From: Micromonospora aurantiaca ATCC 27029
GTDB taxonomy: Bacteria > Actinomycetota > Actinomycetes > Mycobacteriales > Micromonosporaceae
Reading direction: 5' to 3'
Assembly: GCF_000145235.1 (NCBI RefSeq)
Contig: NC_014391.1
Location: 310,001 to 374,000, forward strand
Length of the DNA stretch: 64,000 bases
Made by a program: the position numbers and the translations under genes. Of the stretch, positions 15,485-28,279 are shown in pieces; the stretch's first letter is position 1, and the number at the start of each line of letters is the position of its first letter. The notes under the pieces were generated by a model. That model had not been told where the DNA came from and did not search any database. It worked only from the letters and a program-made list of their open reading frames with translations.

Positions 15485-16960
15485 ATGGCGGATGCGGCAC
15501 GTTCCACCGAACTCGAAGCCCTCGACATCACCCGGAAGCTGGCCGCGATCTGCGGCACCCCGTTCGCCCGCTTCGCCGGCCCGGCCGACGAGGTGGCCGG
15601 CCGTACCGCCCGATGGGTGGCCGTGCCGGGCGGCCCGCACGCCGCGGCGGAGGTGTTGCGGCTGGCCGCGGCGCACGACCTGACAGTGGTGCCGCGCGGC
15701 GCCGGCACGAAGATCGACTGGGGGGCCGCGCCGGCGCAGGTGGACATCATGCTCGACACCGGCCGCCTCGCCGGGGTCTGGCACGAGCCGCGCGACGCGG
15801 CGGTGGCCGAGATCGGCGCCGGTACGCCGCTGCGCGCCGTCCAGGCCACACTCGCGCGCACCAACCGGCGGCTGCCGGTCGACGCGCCCTCGCCGGGCGC
15901 GACGCTCGGCGGGGTGCTCGCCGCCGACGAGTCCGGTCCGCTGCGTCACCGGCACGGCAGCCCGTGCGCCCAGCTCGTCGGGGTGCGCTACCTCGACGCC
16001 GACGGCGAGTTGGTGAGCGTCGGCGAGTCCGGCACGGAGGCGCTCGGCCGGGCCACCCCTGGCAGCGGCGGTGGCCGGGCGAGTGGACGCGGTCCGGCGG
16101 GCGACGGTGGTGGCGGCGATCCGGGTCGCGGCGGCGGGGACGCGATACTCGGCCGGGGAGAGGTGCCCGGGCTGGACGTGGCCCGGCTGCTCTGCGGCTC
16201 GCAGGGCGGGCTCGGCGTGCTGGTCTCGGCCACCATGCGGGTGCACGCCGTGCCGGCCGGCCGGCTCTGGGTGTCCCGTCCGGTCTGGACACCGCTGGAG
16301 GTGCACGACCTGGTCCGTGCCGTACTGGCCGCGGGCGTCGATCCGGCCGCCGTCGAACTGGACCTGCCGGTGCCGGTGCCGCTGCCCCGGCGTCGCATTC
16401 CGCCGTCGCACCCGTCGGTGGTCAACCGCCCCGACCATCCCGCCGTGACCGGACGACCCGCGGCGGGCAGCCTCGTGGTGCTGCTGGAGGGCGGCCCGGC
16501 CGACGTGACCGAGCGGGCCGAGCGGCTCACCGCCGTCCTCGGCGCCGAGGCGATCGTCAGCCACCACGCACCGGAATGGTGGGGGCGTTACCCGTTCGCG
16601 CCCGGCGACACGGCGCTGCGCATCGAGGTGCCCATCAACGACCTGCACGCAGCCGTCTACGCGTTGCGCGACGCCACCGGCGGCCCGGTGCCGGTACGCG
16701 GCTCGGCCGGCTCGGGCACCGTCCACGCCGCCCTGTCCGGCGCGCTGCCGCCCGAGCGGGTCGCCTCGATCCTCACCGCGGTTCGCAGCGTGCTGATCGC
16801 CCGACGGGGTCGGTGCGTGGTGGTGGCCGCGCCCGCGGCGGTACGCCGTGCCGTGGACCTCTGGGGCGAGCTGCCCACGTTGCCGAGACTGCGCAGCGCC
16901 AAGGCCCACCTGGATCCGCACCACCGCCTGGCCCCCGGCCGCCTCCCCGGCGGCCTCTGA
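15485..16960 (+). CDS. FAD-binding oxidase (GlcD/GlcE-like, PCMH type)
   Basis: This 491-aa protein has an N-terminal FAD-binding PCMH fold: VVPRGAGTKIDWG contacts the FAD pyrophosphate, and SPGATLGGVLAADESGP follows. The C-terminal half resembles the glycolate oxidase subunit/D-lactate dehydrogenase cap. The substrate is unknown. A Gly/Arg-rich low-complexity insert (about residues 193-225, seven or more glycines in short runs) interrupts the FAD domain and is unusual. The ATG at 15485 is next to a -10 and an SOS-like box. The frame is open further upstream to 15356, but that part lies in the promoter. Confidence 0.85.
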   Translation: MADAARSTELEALDITRKLAAICGTPFARFAGPADEVAGRTARWVAVPGGPHAAAEVLRLAAAHDLTVVPRGAGTKIDWGAAPAQVDIMLDTGRLAGVWHEPRDAAVAEIGAGTPLRAVQATLARTNRRLPVDAPSPGATLGGVLAADESGPLRHRHGSPCAQLVGVRYLDADGELVSVGESGTEALGRATPGSGGGRASGRGPAGDGGGGDPGRGGGDAILGRGEVPGLDVARLLCGSQGGLGVLVSATMRVHAVPAGRLWVSRPVWTPLEVHDLVRAVLAAGVDPAAVELDLPVPVPLPRRRIPPSHPSVVNRPDHPAVTGRPAAGSLVVLLEGGPADVTERAERLTAVLGAEAIVSHHAPEWWGRYPFAPGDTALRIEVPINDLHAAVYALRDATGGPVPVRGSAGSGTVHAALSGALPPERVASILTAVRSVLIARRGRCVVVAAPAAVRRAVDLWGELPTLPRLRSAKAHLDPHHRLAPGRLPGGL

Positions 16961-17431
16961 CCCACCTGCCCCGCCTGGCCCGGCCCTGTCCCCGCCGGCC
17001 CTCGCCCGGCCCGCCCTCACTCGGTGATCAAGGAGTTTGTGTCAGATTTCGCGCCCTCCTGAGCCACAAACTCCTTGATCACCGCCGACGGGGCGGGCGG
17101 AAGCGCCACGAGGGGGAGCTGAAGGCGAGACGGGGAGGGCTGGAGGGCTGCGCCGGGGAGCGAGCGCCACGACGGGCGGGCTCAACAGCCGCGACGGGGC
17201 GGGCTCAACAGCCGCGACGGGGCGGGCTCAACGGTCACGACGGCGAGCTGAGCGCCACGAACGACGGCTGAGGCGTCCGCGTGGAGGAGGGAGCGCTCGT
17301 TGACCATGAAGTTGGCGGGGAGGAATCGGGCGAAATGAGCGGCTAAGTTCATGATCGTCGACGCCGACGCCGACGCCGACGCCGAACCCGGAGCGGACGC
17401 GGGGCGGGGCGGGGCGGGCGGGGCGAGCGGG
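16961..17431. repeat. Repeat-rich intergenic island without a gene
   Basis: I see no credible gene in these 471 bp. They hold three things. First, a hairpin with perfect 20-bp arms (17022-17041 and 17065-17084) whose inner segment begins and ends with GATC (17026-17080). Second, about three tandem copies of a 23-bp unit containing GCGGGCTCAACAGCCGCGAC (about 17172-17240). Third, a GACGCC hexanucleotide run near 17357-17384, preceded by an imperfect dyad around GACCATGAAGTT and TTCATGATCG. The hairpin could terminate transcription from the FAD oxidase gene. Confidence 0.7.
17022..17084. terminator. 20-bp-arm hairpin, probable bidirectional terminator
   Basis: The left arm CGGTGATCAAGGAGTTTGTG and its exact reverse complement are separated by a 23-nt loop. 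The hairpin follows the FAD oxidase gene by about 60 bp and faces the PP2C gene on the other strand. Its length and GATC ends recall the 67-bp hairpins at 27700, 59919 and 60155, but the sequence is different. Confidence 0.6.
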
Positions 17432-19492
17432 CTAGGGGGTGTCGTTCCGGAGGACCAGGATGGCTATGTCGTCGCGTGGGGGCTCCACCGAGAAGGCGAT
17501 GGTGGCGGCGCGCAGCCGGGCGGCCACCACGTCGGCCGAGTACCCGGCCAGCGGCGCCGCCGACTCGCGCAGCCGGTCGGTGCCGAACAGCTCCCGTCCG
17601 CGCCGCCGCTCGGTGACCCCGTCGGTGTAGAAGATCAGCGCGTCGCCGGGCTTGAGTGTCAGCTCGGCGGTCGGCGTGGTGATCGTGTCGAGCAGGCCCA
17701 GCGCCGTACCGCCGGCGCCGACGAACGTCGCCCCTCCACCGCCGTGCAGCAGCACCGGGCGGTCGTGGCCGGCCAGGTGCAGCGATACGTCGAGCTGGTC
17801 GCCGTCGCCGGGTGCGACAGCCGCCAGCGCCAGCGTGCAGTAACGTCCGCCGCCGCGTTCCACGAGCGTCTCGTTGAGCCGGCCGAGCACCTCGGGCAGC
17901 GGTTTGCCGTCGCCGACGAGCACCCGGATCACGTCGCGGACCAGGCCGGTCACGGCGGCGGCCTGCACGCCCTTGCCTGACACGTCGCCGACCACCACGA
18001 GCCAGCGGCCGTCCGGCAGCGGGAGCACGTCGTAGAAGTCGCCGCCGACCTCCGCGTCGTCGCCGGTCGGGACGTACTCGGCGGCGAAGCCGATGCCCTC
18101 GACCACCGGGAGCACCGGCGGCAGCAGCGACTGCTGGAGCGTCTGGGCGACCCGGCGGCGCTCGGCGTGGATGCGGGCGTTCTCGATGGCGAGGGCGGCG
18201 CGGCGGGCCACGTCCTCCAGCACCGAGACCTCGTCCGGGTCGTGCCGGTGCCGCTGGTGCCGGCCCACGGCGAGGGTGCCGAGCCGCTGGCCGCGGGCGA
18301 TGAGCGGTACGGCGAAGCCCTCCATCGGCCCGCCGAGCGGCATCTGGGCGGCGTTGCGGGACGCCTCGCGCAGCCGGGACTGGATCGAGTCCTGGCCGGT
18401 CTCCTGGAGGATCCGGTGCAGCTGCGGCAGCATCGCCTCGTCGGCGTGGCTCGACGCGGCGAGCCGCAGGCGGCCCCACTCGTCGGTGGTGTGCACGGCG
18501 CACCACTGGCCGAGCCGGGGCACCACGAGCTGCGGGATGAGCGCCATGGTCAGCTCGACGTCGAGCGACTGGGCGAGCAGTTCACTGGCCTCGGCCAGGA
18601 ACGTCAGCCAGGTGGAGCGGCGTACGTCGGCGCGGCGCAGCCGGTCGTTCTCCAGGTGCAGCGACAGCCGTTCGGCGGCCAGTACGGCGAGCGGCCGGGC
18701 GTACGCCGAGGGCGCCGCGTCCAGCTCCAGCTCACCGGAGTACGGCCGGTGCACGGCGAGCGGGACGCGCAGCAGCTCGTTGCCCTCGCGCGCCGGCCGG
18801 CCGTACCGGGCGAAGACCTGGGTGCCGAGTCCGTCGCCCCGGTCCAGCCGGACCGTGCCACCGGCGGCGCCCACCATCTCGGCGACCCGGGTCAGCAGTC
18901 CGGTGGCGAACTCGGGCAGCGGCTCGTCGGCGTACGAGTCGGGGGTGAGCTGCATCAACTCACTCATCGCCGCGGCGCTCGGCGTACCGTCGCCGTTTCC
19001 TTCCGGTTCGGCGACGCGCAGTGGGCCGGCCGACGGCCGGGCGGAACCGCCGGGGCCGGGCCGGTCCAGGCGGAACCAGACGCCCTTGCCGGTGGGCAGG
19101 TACGTGGTGCCCCACCGGCTGGAGAAGTGGTCGACGAGCAGCAGGCCGCGCCCTCGGGCGGCGACCTCGGTGATGTCGGACGTGGTGTTGCGCACGCCCA
19201 CGATCAGCTCGTCGACCGGGCCGGAGGCGAAGTCGGTGACTGTCACGGTGAGGCCGTTGCGGTCGGTGTCGACCTCGATGTCCAGTTCGGTACGCGCGTG
19301 TTCGACGGCGTTGGTGGTCAGCTCGGTGGTGAGCAGCAGCGCCTCGTTCAGCAGTTCGGGCAGCCGCGCTTCGAGCAGCATGGTGCGGACCAGCGCGCGG
19401 GCCGCCGCCGGGGTGCGGCGGTCGGCGGGGAGGCGGACCCGGCGGACGCGCTCGTCCGCGCCGCCGCTAGCAGGCCCTGCCTCCGCTGACAC
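17432..19492 (-). CDS. HATPase-GAF-PP2C signalling phosphatase
   Basis: This 686-aa cytosolic protein has three parts. An N-terminal RsbW-like ATPase spans residues about 15-145 (TTELTTNAVEHA N-box; RGRGLLLVDHFSSRWG). Next comes a GAF-like sensor region (about 290-420), and last a C-terminal SpoIIE/PP2C phosphatase (about 440-680; VGGDFYDVLPL, GDVSGKGVQAA, FYTDGVTERR, RDDIAILVL). Such proteins both phosphorylate and dephosphorylate STAS antagonists. The GTG at 19492 has GGAGGA 7 nt upstream and is preferred over an upstream TTG at 19528. The poly-HAMP kinase gene diverges from it, which suggests one circuit. Confidence 0.9.
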   Translation of the reverse strand: MSAEAGPASGGADERVRRVRLPADRRTPAAARALVRTMLLEARLPELLNEALLLTTELTTNAVEHARTELDIEVDTDRNGLTVTVTDFASGPVDELIVGVRNTTSDITEVAARGRGLLLVDHFSSRWGTTYLPTGKGVWFRLDRPGPGGSARPSAGPLRVAEPEGNGDGTPSAAAMSELMQLTPDSYADEPLPEFATGLLTRVAEMVGAAGGTVRLDRGDGLGTQVFARYGRPAREGNELLRVPLAVHRPYSGELELDAAPSAYARPLAVLAAERLSLHLENDRLRRADVRRSTWLTFLAEASELLAQSLDVELTMALIPQLVVPRLGQWCAVHTTDEWGRLRLAASSHADEAMLPQLHRILQETGQDSIQSRLREASRNAAQMPLGGPMEGFAVPLIARGQRLGTLAVGRHQRHRHDPDEVSVLEDVARRAALAIENARIHAERRRVAQTLQQSLLPPVLPVVEGIGFAAEYVPTGDDAEVGGDFYDVLPLPDGRWLVVVGDVSGKGVQAAAVTGLVRDVIRVLVGDGKPLPEVLGRLNETLVERGGGRYCTLALAAVAPGDGDQLDVSLHLAGHDRPVLLHGGGGATFVGAGGTALGLLDTITTPTAELTLKPGDALIFYTDGVTERRRGRELFGTDRLRESAAPLAGYSADVVAARLRAATIAFSVEPPRDDIAILVLRNDTP

Positions 19493-19662
19493 CTTCGTAT
19501 CCTCCACCGCGCCCACCCCGGGTGCCAAGCATCAGGCCGAACCCGCCACCCGGGTCGATACCGCACGTGACGCGCGATCACACGCGGTGACCTCGACGGA
19601 TCGCGCGGCACAATGATGGGATGGCCCGTGTGACGGCACGAGCCCGAGCGGAGCGAGGATCG

Positions 19663-24023
<4,361 letters not shown>

Positions 24024-24027
<4 letters not shown>

Positions 24028-24581
24028 CGCAGACGGCCAAGGCCCTGCTGGTGGACGACCGGCGGGAGAACCTGATGGCGCTGGAGGCGATCCTCCAGGG
24101 TCTCCCGGTGCAGTCGGTCGCGGTGGAGAGCGGCGAGGCGGCGCTCAAGCAGCTTCTGGTGGACGACTTCGCGGTGATTCTGCTGGACGCCCAGATGCCG
24201 GACATGGACGGGTTCGAGACCGCCACCCACATCAAGCGGCGCGAGCGCACCAGGCACGTACCGATCATCTTCCTGACCGCCGCGGACAAGGACGCCCAGC
24301 TCGCGCTGCGCGGCTACGCGGCCGGCGCGGTCGACTACCTGACCAAGCCGTTCGACCCGTGGGTGCTGCGGGCCAAGGTGACGGTCTTCGTCGACCTGTG
24401 GGTGAAGACGCGGCAGCTCGCCGCCCAGTCGGATCTGGTGCGGGAACGGGATCTGCAGTGGCGGCACCTGACCGACGCGGTCGACGAGGCGACGGCGCTG
24501 CTGCGCGCCGACGACGACCCGTCCACCCGGGAACGCGCGGTGGAGCTGCTGGAGCAGGCGCGCTGGGGCAACACCCGCTGA
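24024..24581 (+). CDS. Stand-alone response regulator with helical tail
   Basis: This 185-aa protein has a receiver domain (residues about 6-125) with Asp55 in LLDAQMPDMDG, Thr in IIFLTAAD and the conserved Lys in YLTKPFDPWVL. It has no DNA-binding output. The C-terminal 55 residues are helical and charged and may mediate dimerisation or partner binding. The GTG start overlaps the stop of the poly-HAMP kinase (GTGA), so the two are translated together and it is the likely phosphotransfer partner. The stop is 4 bp from the end of the convergent regulator gene. Confidence 0.9.
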
Positions 24582-24585
24582 CGGT

Positions 24586-25089
24586 TCAGCCGCCGGCCGG
24601 GCCGCCGTGCCCGGTCGCGGCCCGCCGGGCCCGCCAGCGGTCGCCGAGCGATTCCAGTTCCTCCTGTACGAAGAGGAAGAAGTCGCGCATCTCGGCGACC
24701 CGCTCACCGGCCGGTGTGCTCCGGCCGTGCAGCGCGTCGACGCCGCCGGCGGCGATGTCGATGAAGTTCTTGTAGAGCGTGGTCTTGGTGATGGTCGCCT
24801 CGTACCACGGGTTGTCGGGCATCCGGTAGCGGTCGCGCCGGGAGCCCTTGACCGGCTCGCGGACCAGCATGGCGAACTGGGTCAGGTAGCGCACCGCGCC
24901 GCTCACCGCCGCCGCGCTGACGCCGAGCCGCTCGGCGATCTCGCCGGCCGTGAGCGGGTCGTCGGCGCTCATCACTGTGAACAGGACCCGGGCGGCCATC
25001 CGGGGGAAGCCCACGTCGGCGAAGGCCATCGCCATCCGCTCGACGAAGAGGTGGACCTCTTCCTCGTCGTGCTGGGGCGGCACGTTCAT
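24586..25089 (-). CDS. GbsR/MarR-type transcriptional regulator
   Basis: The 167-aa product (from the ATG at 25089) has a winged helix in residues about 30-90: ADDPLTAGEIAERLGVSAAA and RYLTQFAMLVREPVKGSRRD. A C-terminal helix follows for dimerisation. It resembles GbsR-like MarR proteins that control neighbouring ABC exporters in Actinobacteria. GAGGAG stands 6 nt before this ATG. A GTG at 25110 behind TAGGGT is an alternative leaderless start. It diverges from the ABC exporter at 25164, with a dyad between them. Confidence 0.88.
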   Translation of the reverse strand: MNVPPQHDEEEVHLFVERMAMAFADVGFPRMAARVLFTVMSADDPLTAGEIAERLGVSAAAVSGAVRYLTQFAMLVREPVKGSRRDRYRMPDNPWYEATITKTTLYKNFIDIAAGGVDALHGRSTPAGERVAEMRDFFLFVQEELESLGDRWRARRAATGHGGPAGG

Positions 25090-25127
25090 GGTCGGCTCCT
25101 CGACACTCACCCCGTGACCCTACAGTC

Positions 25128-25156
25128 TTCACAACTTTGTGAAACGAGCGTAGCTT
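25128..25156 (+). promoter_or_regulatory. Divergent promoter with dyad operator (ABC exporter / GbsR)
   Basis: TTCACAA-CT-TTGTGAA (25128-25143) is a perfect 7-bp-arm inverted repeat. On the + strand TTCACA also works as a -35 with 17-bp spacing to TAGCTT (25151-25156). The ATG at 25164 follows after 7 nt, so the exporter mRNA is probably leaderless. A regulator bound here would block both the exporter and its own gene. Confidence 0.65.
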
Positions 25157-25163
25157 CTGAAGT

Positions 25164-26102
25164 ATGGAAACGGCAATCGATGTGTCCGGCCTGGTGAAGA
25201 CCTTCGGCCGCACCCGGGCCCTCGACGGGCTCGACCTGACCGTTCGCACCGGAGAGGTGCACGGCTTCCTGGGCCCGAACGGCTCCGGCAAGTCGACCAC
25301 CATCCGGGTGCTGCTCGGCCTGCTGCGGGCGGACGCGGGGGCCGTCCGACTGCTGGGCGGCGACCCGTGGCGGGACGCGGTGGCGCTGCACCGGCGCCTC
25401 GCGTACGTACCCGGCGACGTCACGCTCTGGCCCGGCCTCAGCGGCGGCGAGGTGATCGACCTGCTCGGCCGGCTGCGCGGCGGGCTCGACCCGGAACGCC
25501 GCGCCGAGCTGCTGGAGTCGTTCGAGCTGGACCCGCGCAAGAAGGGCCGCACCTACTCCAAGGGCAACCGGCAGAAGGTCGGTCTGGTCGCCGCGCTCGC
25601 CTCCGACGTCGAACTGCTCATCCTCGACGAGCCGACCTCCGGGCTCGACCCGCTGATGGAGGAGGTCTTCCAGCACTGGGTCCGCCGCGCCCGGCAGGAC
25701 GGGCGCACCGTGTTGTTGTCCAGCCACATCCTGGCCGAGGTGGAGGCGCTCTGCGACCGGGTGACGATCATCCGGGCCGGCCGGACCGTCGAGTCAGGCA
25801 CGCTCGGGGACCTGCGCCACCTGCACCGCACCGCGATCGACGCCGAGGTCACCGCGCCGCTGGACGGCCTGGCCGACCTGCCGGGCGTGCACGACCTGCG
25901 GGTGGACGGGCAGCGGGTCCGCTTCGACGTCGACACCGCGTCGCTCGACGCCGCGCTGCGCCGGCTCACCGAGCTGGGGGTACGCAGCCTGGTCAGCACG
26001 CCGCCCACGCTTGAGGAACTGTTCCTGCGGCACTACGAGACGACGCCTGCCGTCGACGTGGCGCCCTCGGCGGCGGTTCGCGAGACGGCGGACCGGTCAT
26101 GA
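25164..26102 (+). CDS. ABC-2 exporter ATP-binding protein
   Basis: This 312-aa ATPase has Walker [11 protein letters not shown], Walker [14 protein letters not shown] and a signature region [16 protein letters not shown]. That region is a variant of LSGGQ (SKGNRQ), as is common in DrrA-like exporters. The C-terminal 90 residues form the DUF4162-type accessory domain. It pairs with the permease gene at 26099, overlapping by ATGA. The pair resembles actinobacterial antibiotic exporters of the polyketide type. The substrate is unknown. Confidence 0.92.
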   Translation: METAIDVSGLVKTFGRTRALDGLDLTVRTGEVHGFLGPNGSGKSTTIRVLLGLLRADAGAVRLLGGDPWRDAVALHRRLAYVPGDVTLWPGLSGGEVIDLLGRLRGGLDPERRAELLESFELDPRKKGRTYSKGNRQKVGLVAALASDVELLILDEPTSGLDPLMEEVFQHWVRRARQDGRTVLLSSHILAEVEALCDRVTIIRAGRTVESGTLGDLRHLHRTAIDAEVTAPLDGLADLPGVHDLRVDGQRVRFDVDTASLDAALRRLTELGVRSLVSTPPTLEELFLRHYETTPAVDVAPSAAVRETADRS

Positions 26103-27691
26103 GCGCGCTCACCGGCACGCGTCACCTGGTCCGGCTGATCCTGCGCCGGGACCGCCTCCTGCTGCCGCTGTGGGTGCTCGTGCTCGCGGTGCTGCCGATC
26201 ACGTACGCGGCCAGCTTCTTCGAGCTGTTCCCCACCGCCGCCGAGCGGGCCGCGTACCTGGAGGGCACCGCCCGCAACCCGTCGATCGTCGCGCTGCTCG
26301 GCCCGGCGTACGGCGACAGCGTCGGCGCGCTCACCGCCCAGCGCAGCGGCTTCCTGCTGCTCATCGTCGCGCTGGCGAGCCTGCTCACCGTCATCCGGCA
26401 CACCCGCACCGAGGAGGAAGCCGGGCGACGGGAACTGCTCGGCGGCAGCGTGCTCGGGCGGCACGCCGGGCTGACCGCCGCGCTGCTCGTCACGTACGGC
26501 GCCGACCTGGTGCTCGGGCTGCTCACCGCCGCCGGGCTCGTCTCGACCGGGCTGCCGGTCGGCGGCTCGGTCGCATACGGACTGGTCACCGTGCTGACCG
26601 GCACCGTCTTCGCCACGCTCGGCGGGCTGGCCGCCCAGCTCACCGAGACCGCGGGCGGGGCGCGGGGCATCGGCCTCGCCGGTCTCGGCGCCGCGTTCGG
26701 GCTGCGCCTGGCCGGGGACACCGCCGGCAACGACTGGCCGAGCTGGCTGTCCCCGCTGGGCTGGGCCGCCCGCGTCCGCCCGTACGAGGGGGAGCGGTGG
26801 TGGGTGCTGCTGCTGCCACTGGCCGCCACTGTACTGCTCGCCGCGTTCGCGTACCCGATCTCGGTCCGCCGCGACCTGGGCGCGGGCGTGCTGCCGCCCC
26901 GGCTCGGCCCGGCCGGCGCGGGCGGCGCGCTGTCCGGTCCGTCCGGGCTGGCCTGGCGGCTGCACCGAGGGCAGATCCTCTGGTGGTCGGTCGGGTTCGG
27001 CCTGCTCGGGCTGATCCTCGGTGGCGCGGCCGAGGCGGCCGGCCGGTCGGTCGAGGGAAGTCCGCGGATGGAGGAGATCGTGGCCCGGCTCGGCGGGGCG
27101 TCCGGGATGGCCGACGCGTACCTGGGGGTCACGCTGAGCCTGGCCGGGCTCGCAGCCGCCGGGTACGGCATCCAGGCCGCGCTGCGGATGCGCGCCGAGG
27201 AGGCCGCCGGGCACGCCGAGCCGGTGCTCGCCACCGGGACGCGGCGCTCGACCTGGCTGCTCTCGCACGTGGCGTTCGCGCTGCTCGGCCCGGTCGTGGT
27301 GCTCGGAGTGACCGGGCTGGCCACCGGCCTGACGTACGGGCTGAGCACCGGTGACGTGCCCCGCCAGCTGGGCCGGATGCTCGCCGCGGGCCTGGCCCAG
27401 GTGCCCGCGGCGTGGGTGCTGGCCGGGCTCGCCGTGCTGCTCTACGGCCTGCTGCCCCGGCTCGCGTCCGCCGCGTGGGTGGTGCTGGCGGTCTGCGTGC
27501 TGCTCGGGCAGCTCGGCGCCGTGCTGGAGCTGGACCAGTGGCTGCTGGACGTGTCCCCGTTCACGCACACCCCGCAGGTGCTGCGCGACGCGTGGACCCC
27601 CACCCCGCTCTACGTGCTGACGGCGTTGGCGGTGACCCTGGCCACAGCAGGCCTGCTGACGTTCCGCCGCCGCGACATCCCCGTCCTCTGA
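26099..27691 (+). CDS. ABC-2 exporter permease (polyketide-exporter type)
   Basis: The 530-aa protein has about twelve predicted membrane helices in two halves, joined by a cytoplasmic loop near residues 265-295. It begins [20 protein letters not shown], typical of the long actinobacterial exporter permeases annotated for antibiotic (polyketide) export. It lies in a two-gene operon with the preceding ATPase and is regulated by the divergent GbsR/MarR-type protein. A 67-bp hairpin (27700-27766) follows after 8 bp and may end transcription. Confidence 0.9.
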   Translation: MSALTGTRHLVRLILRRDRLLLPLWVLVLAVLPITYAASFFELFPTAAERAAYLEGTARNPSIVALLGPAYGDSVGALTAQRSGFLLLIVALASLLTVIRHTRTEEEAGRRELLGGSVLGRHAGLTAALLVTYGADLVLGLLTAAGLVSTGLPVGGSVAYGLVTVLTGTVFATLGGLAAQLTETAGGARGIGLAGLGAAFGLRLAGDTAGNDWPSWLSPLGWAARVRPYEGERWWVLLLPLAATVLLAAFAYPISVRRDLGAGVLPPRLGPAGAGGALSGPSGLAWRLHRGQILWWSVGFGLLGLILGGAAEAAGRSVEGSPRMEEIVARLGGASGMADAYLGVTLSLAGLAAAGYGIQAALRMRAEEAAGHAEPVLATGTRRSTWLLSHVAFALLGPVVVLGVTGLATGLTYGLSTGDVPRQLGRMLAAGLAQVPAAWVLAGLAVLLYGLLPRLASAAWVVLAVCVLLGQLGAVLELDQWLLDVSPFTHTPQVLRDAWTPTPLYVLTALAVTLATAGLLTFRRRDIPVL

Positions 27692-27699
27692 CCCGCGTT

Positions 27700-27766
27700 G
27701 ATCTTGCACTTGTGGCCCCGGCAAAGCGGGCGAATCACCCGCACGGAGGGCCGCAAGTGCAAGATC
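27700..27766. repeat. 67-bp GATC-bounded hairpin element, copy 1
   Basis: This element starts GATCTTGCACTTG and ends with the reverse complement CAAGTGCAAGATC, with inner GGCCC/GGGCC pairing and the core CCCCGGCAAA. Two more elements of exactly 67 bp with the same ends and core lie at 59919-59985 and 60155-60221. It lies between the convergent ABC permease and STAS genes, so it may also terminate transcription. Confidence 0.75.
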
Positions 27767-27789
27767 GCGGGGGAGGGCGGAGGTGAGGG

Positions 27790-28122
27790 CTACGGGGTGG
27801 CTTCGTTGCGGATCATCAGGGCGCTGCGGAGGCCGGTGATGTCCAGCACGCGGATCAGGAAGTCGCCGACGTTGGTGAGCATCAGCAGGCACTGGGTGTG
27901 GCTGGCCTTGCGGCTGAGCACCACGAGCGTGCCGAGGCCCTGCGAGTCGCAGAACGTGACCCCGGCCAGGTCGAGCACGATGCGCGGGGGCGGATCCGCC
28001 AGCACCTCGTTCACCACTGTCGAGAGCTGGGCGGCCGTGAGCATGTCGATCTCACCGGCCAGGCGAAGCACGGCTTCGTCACCCGTCCGGTGTACGGTGA
28101 TGGACAGTTCGGCACGATCCAC
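27790..28122 (-). CDS. STAS-domain anti-sigma factor antagonist
   Basis: This 110-aa single STAS domain has phosphorylation motif FCDSQGLGTLVVL, with Ser60 as the expected acceptor, and the usual LAGEIDMLTAAQL helix. It is a second RsbV/SpoIIAA-type antagonist in the window, only distantly similar to the one at 3673. No kinase, phosphatase or sigma factor gene adjoins it. It may serve the PP2C/ATPase proteins encoded at 17432 or in the 4.2-9.8 kb operon. That link is inference. Confidence 0.9.
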   Translation of the reverse strand: MDRAELSITVHRTGDEAVLRLAGEIDMLTAAQLSTVVNEVLADPPPRIVLDLAGVTFCDSQGLGTLVVLSRKASHTQCLLMLTNVGDFLIRVLDITGLRSALMIRNEATP

Positions 28123-28279
28123 CCGGTCAGCCTATCGCGATCTCGACCGACGGGCCTGTCGAGCGGATCGCCGTCGGTCCGCCGCGCCGCTCAGGCGGGT
28201 GAGCGGCGGGTGAGCCTGGTAACCCCCGTTGCGGGGTGCCTGCCAGGCAGCGCTCCGGCGCTGACACAATGGCCCCATC

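Noticed and set aside
17160..17250. Tandem 23-bp units considered as a CRISPR array
   Set aside because: Units are directly adjacent, without spacers.
13375..17271. Forward open frame of about 1300 codons across oligopeptidase B and the FAD oxidase
   Set aside because: It is antisense to one clear gene and out of frame with another. The translated product is low-complexity Arg/Gly/Ala with no domain.
26099..27691. Antibiotic biosynthetic gene cluster around the exporter
   Set aside because: No synthase or tailoring gene is adjacent; the exporter stands alone with its regulator.
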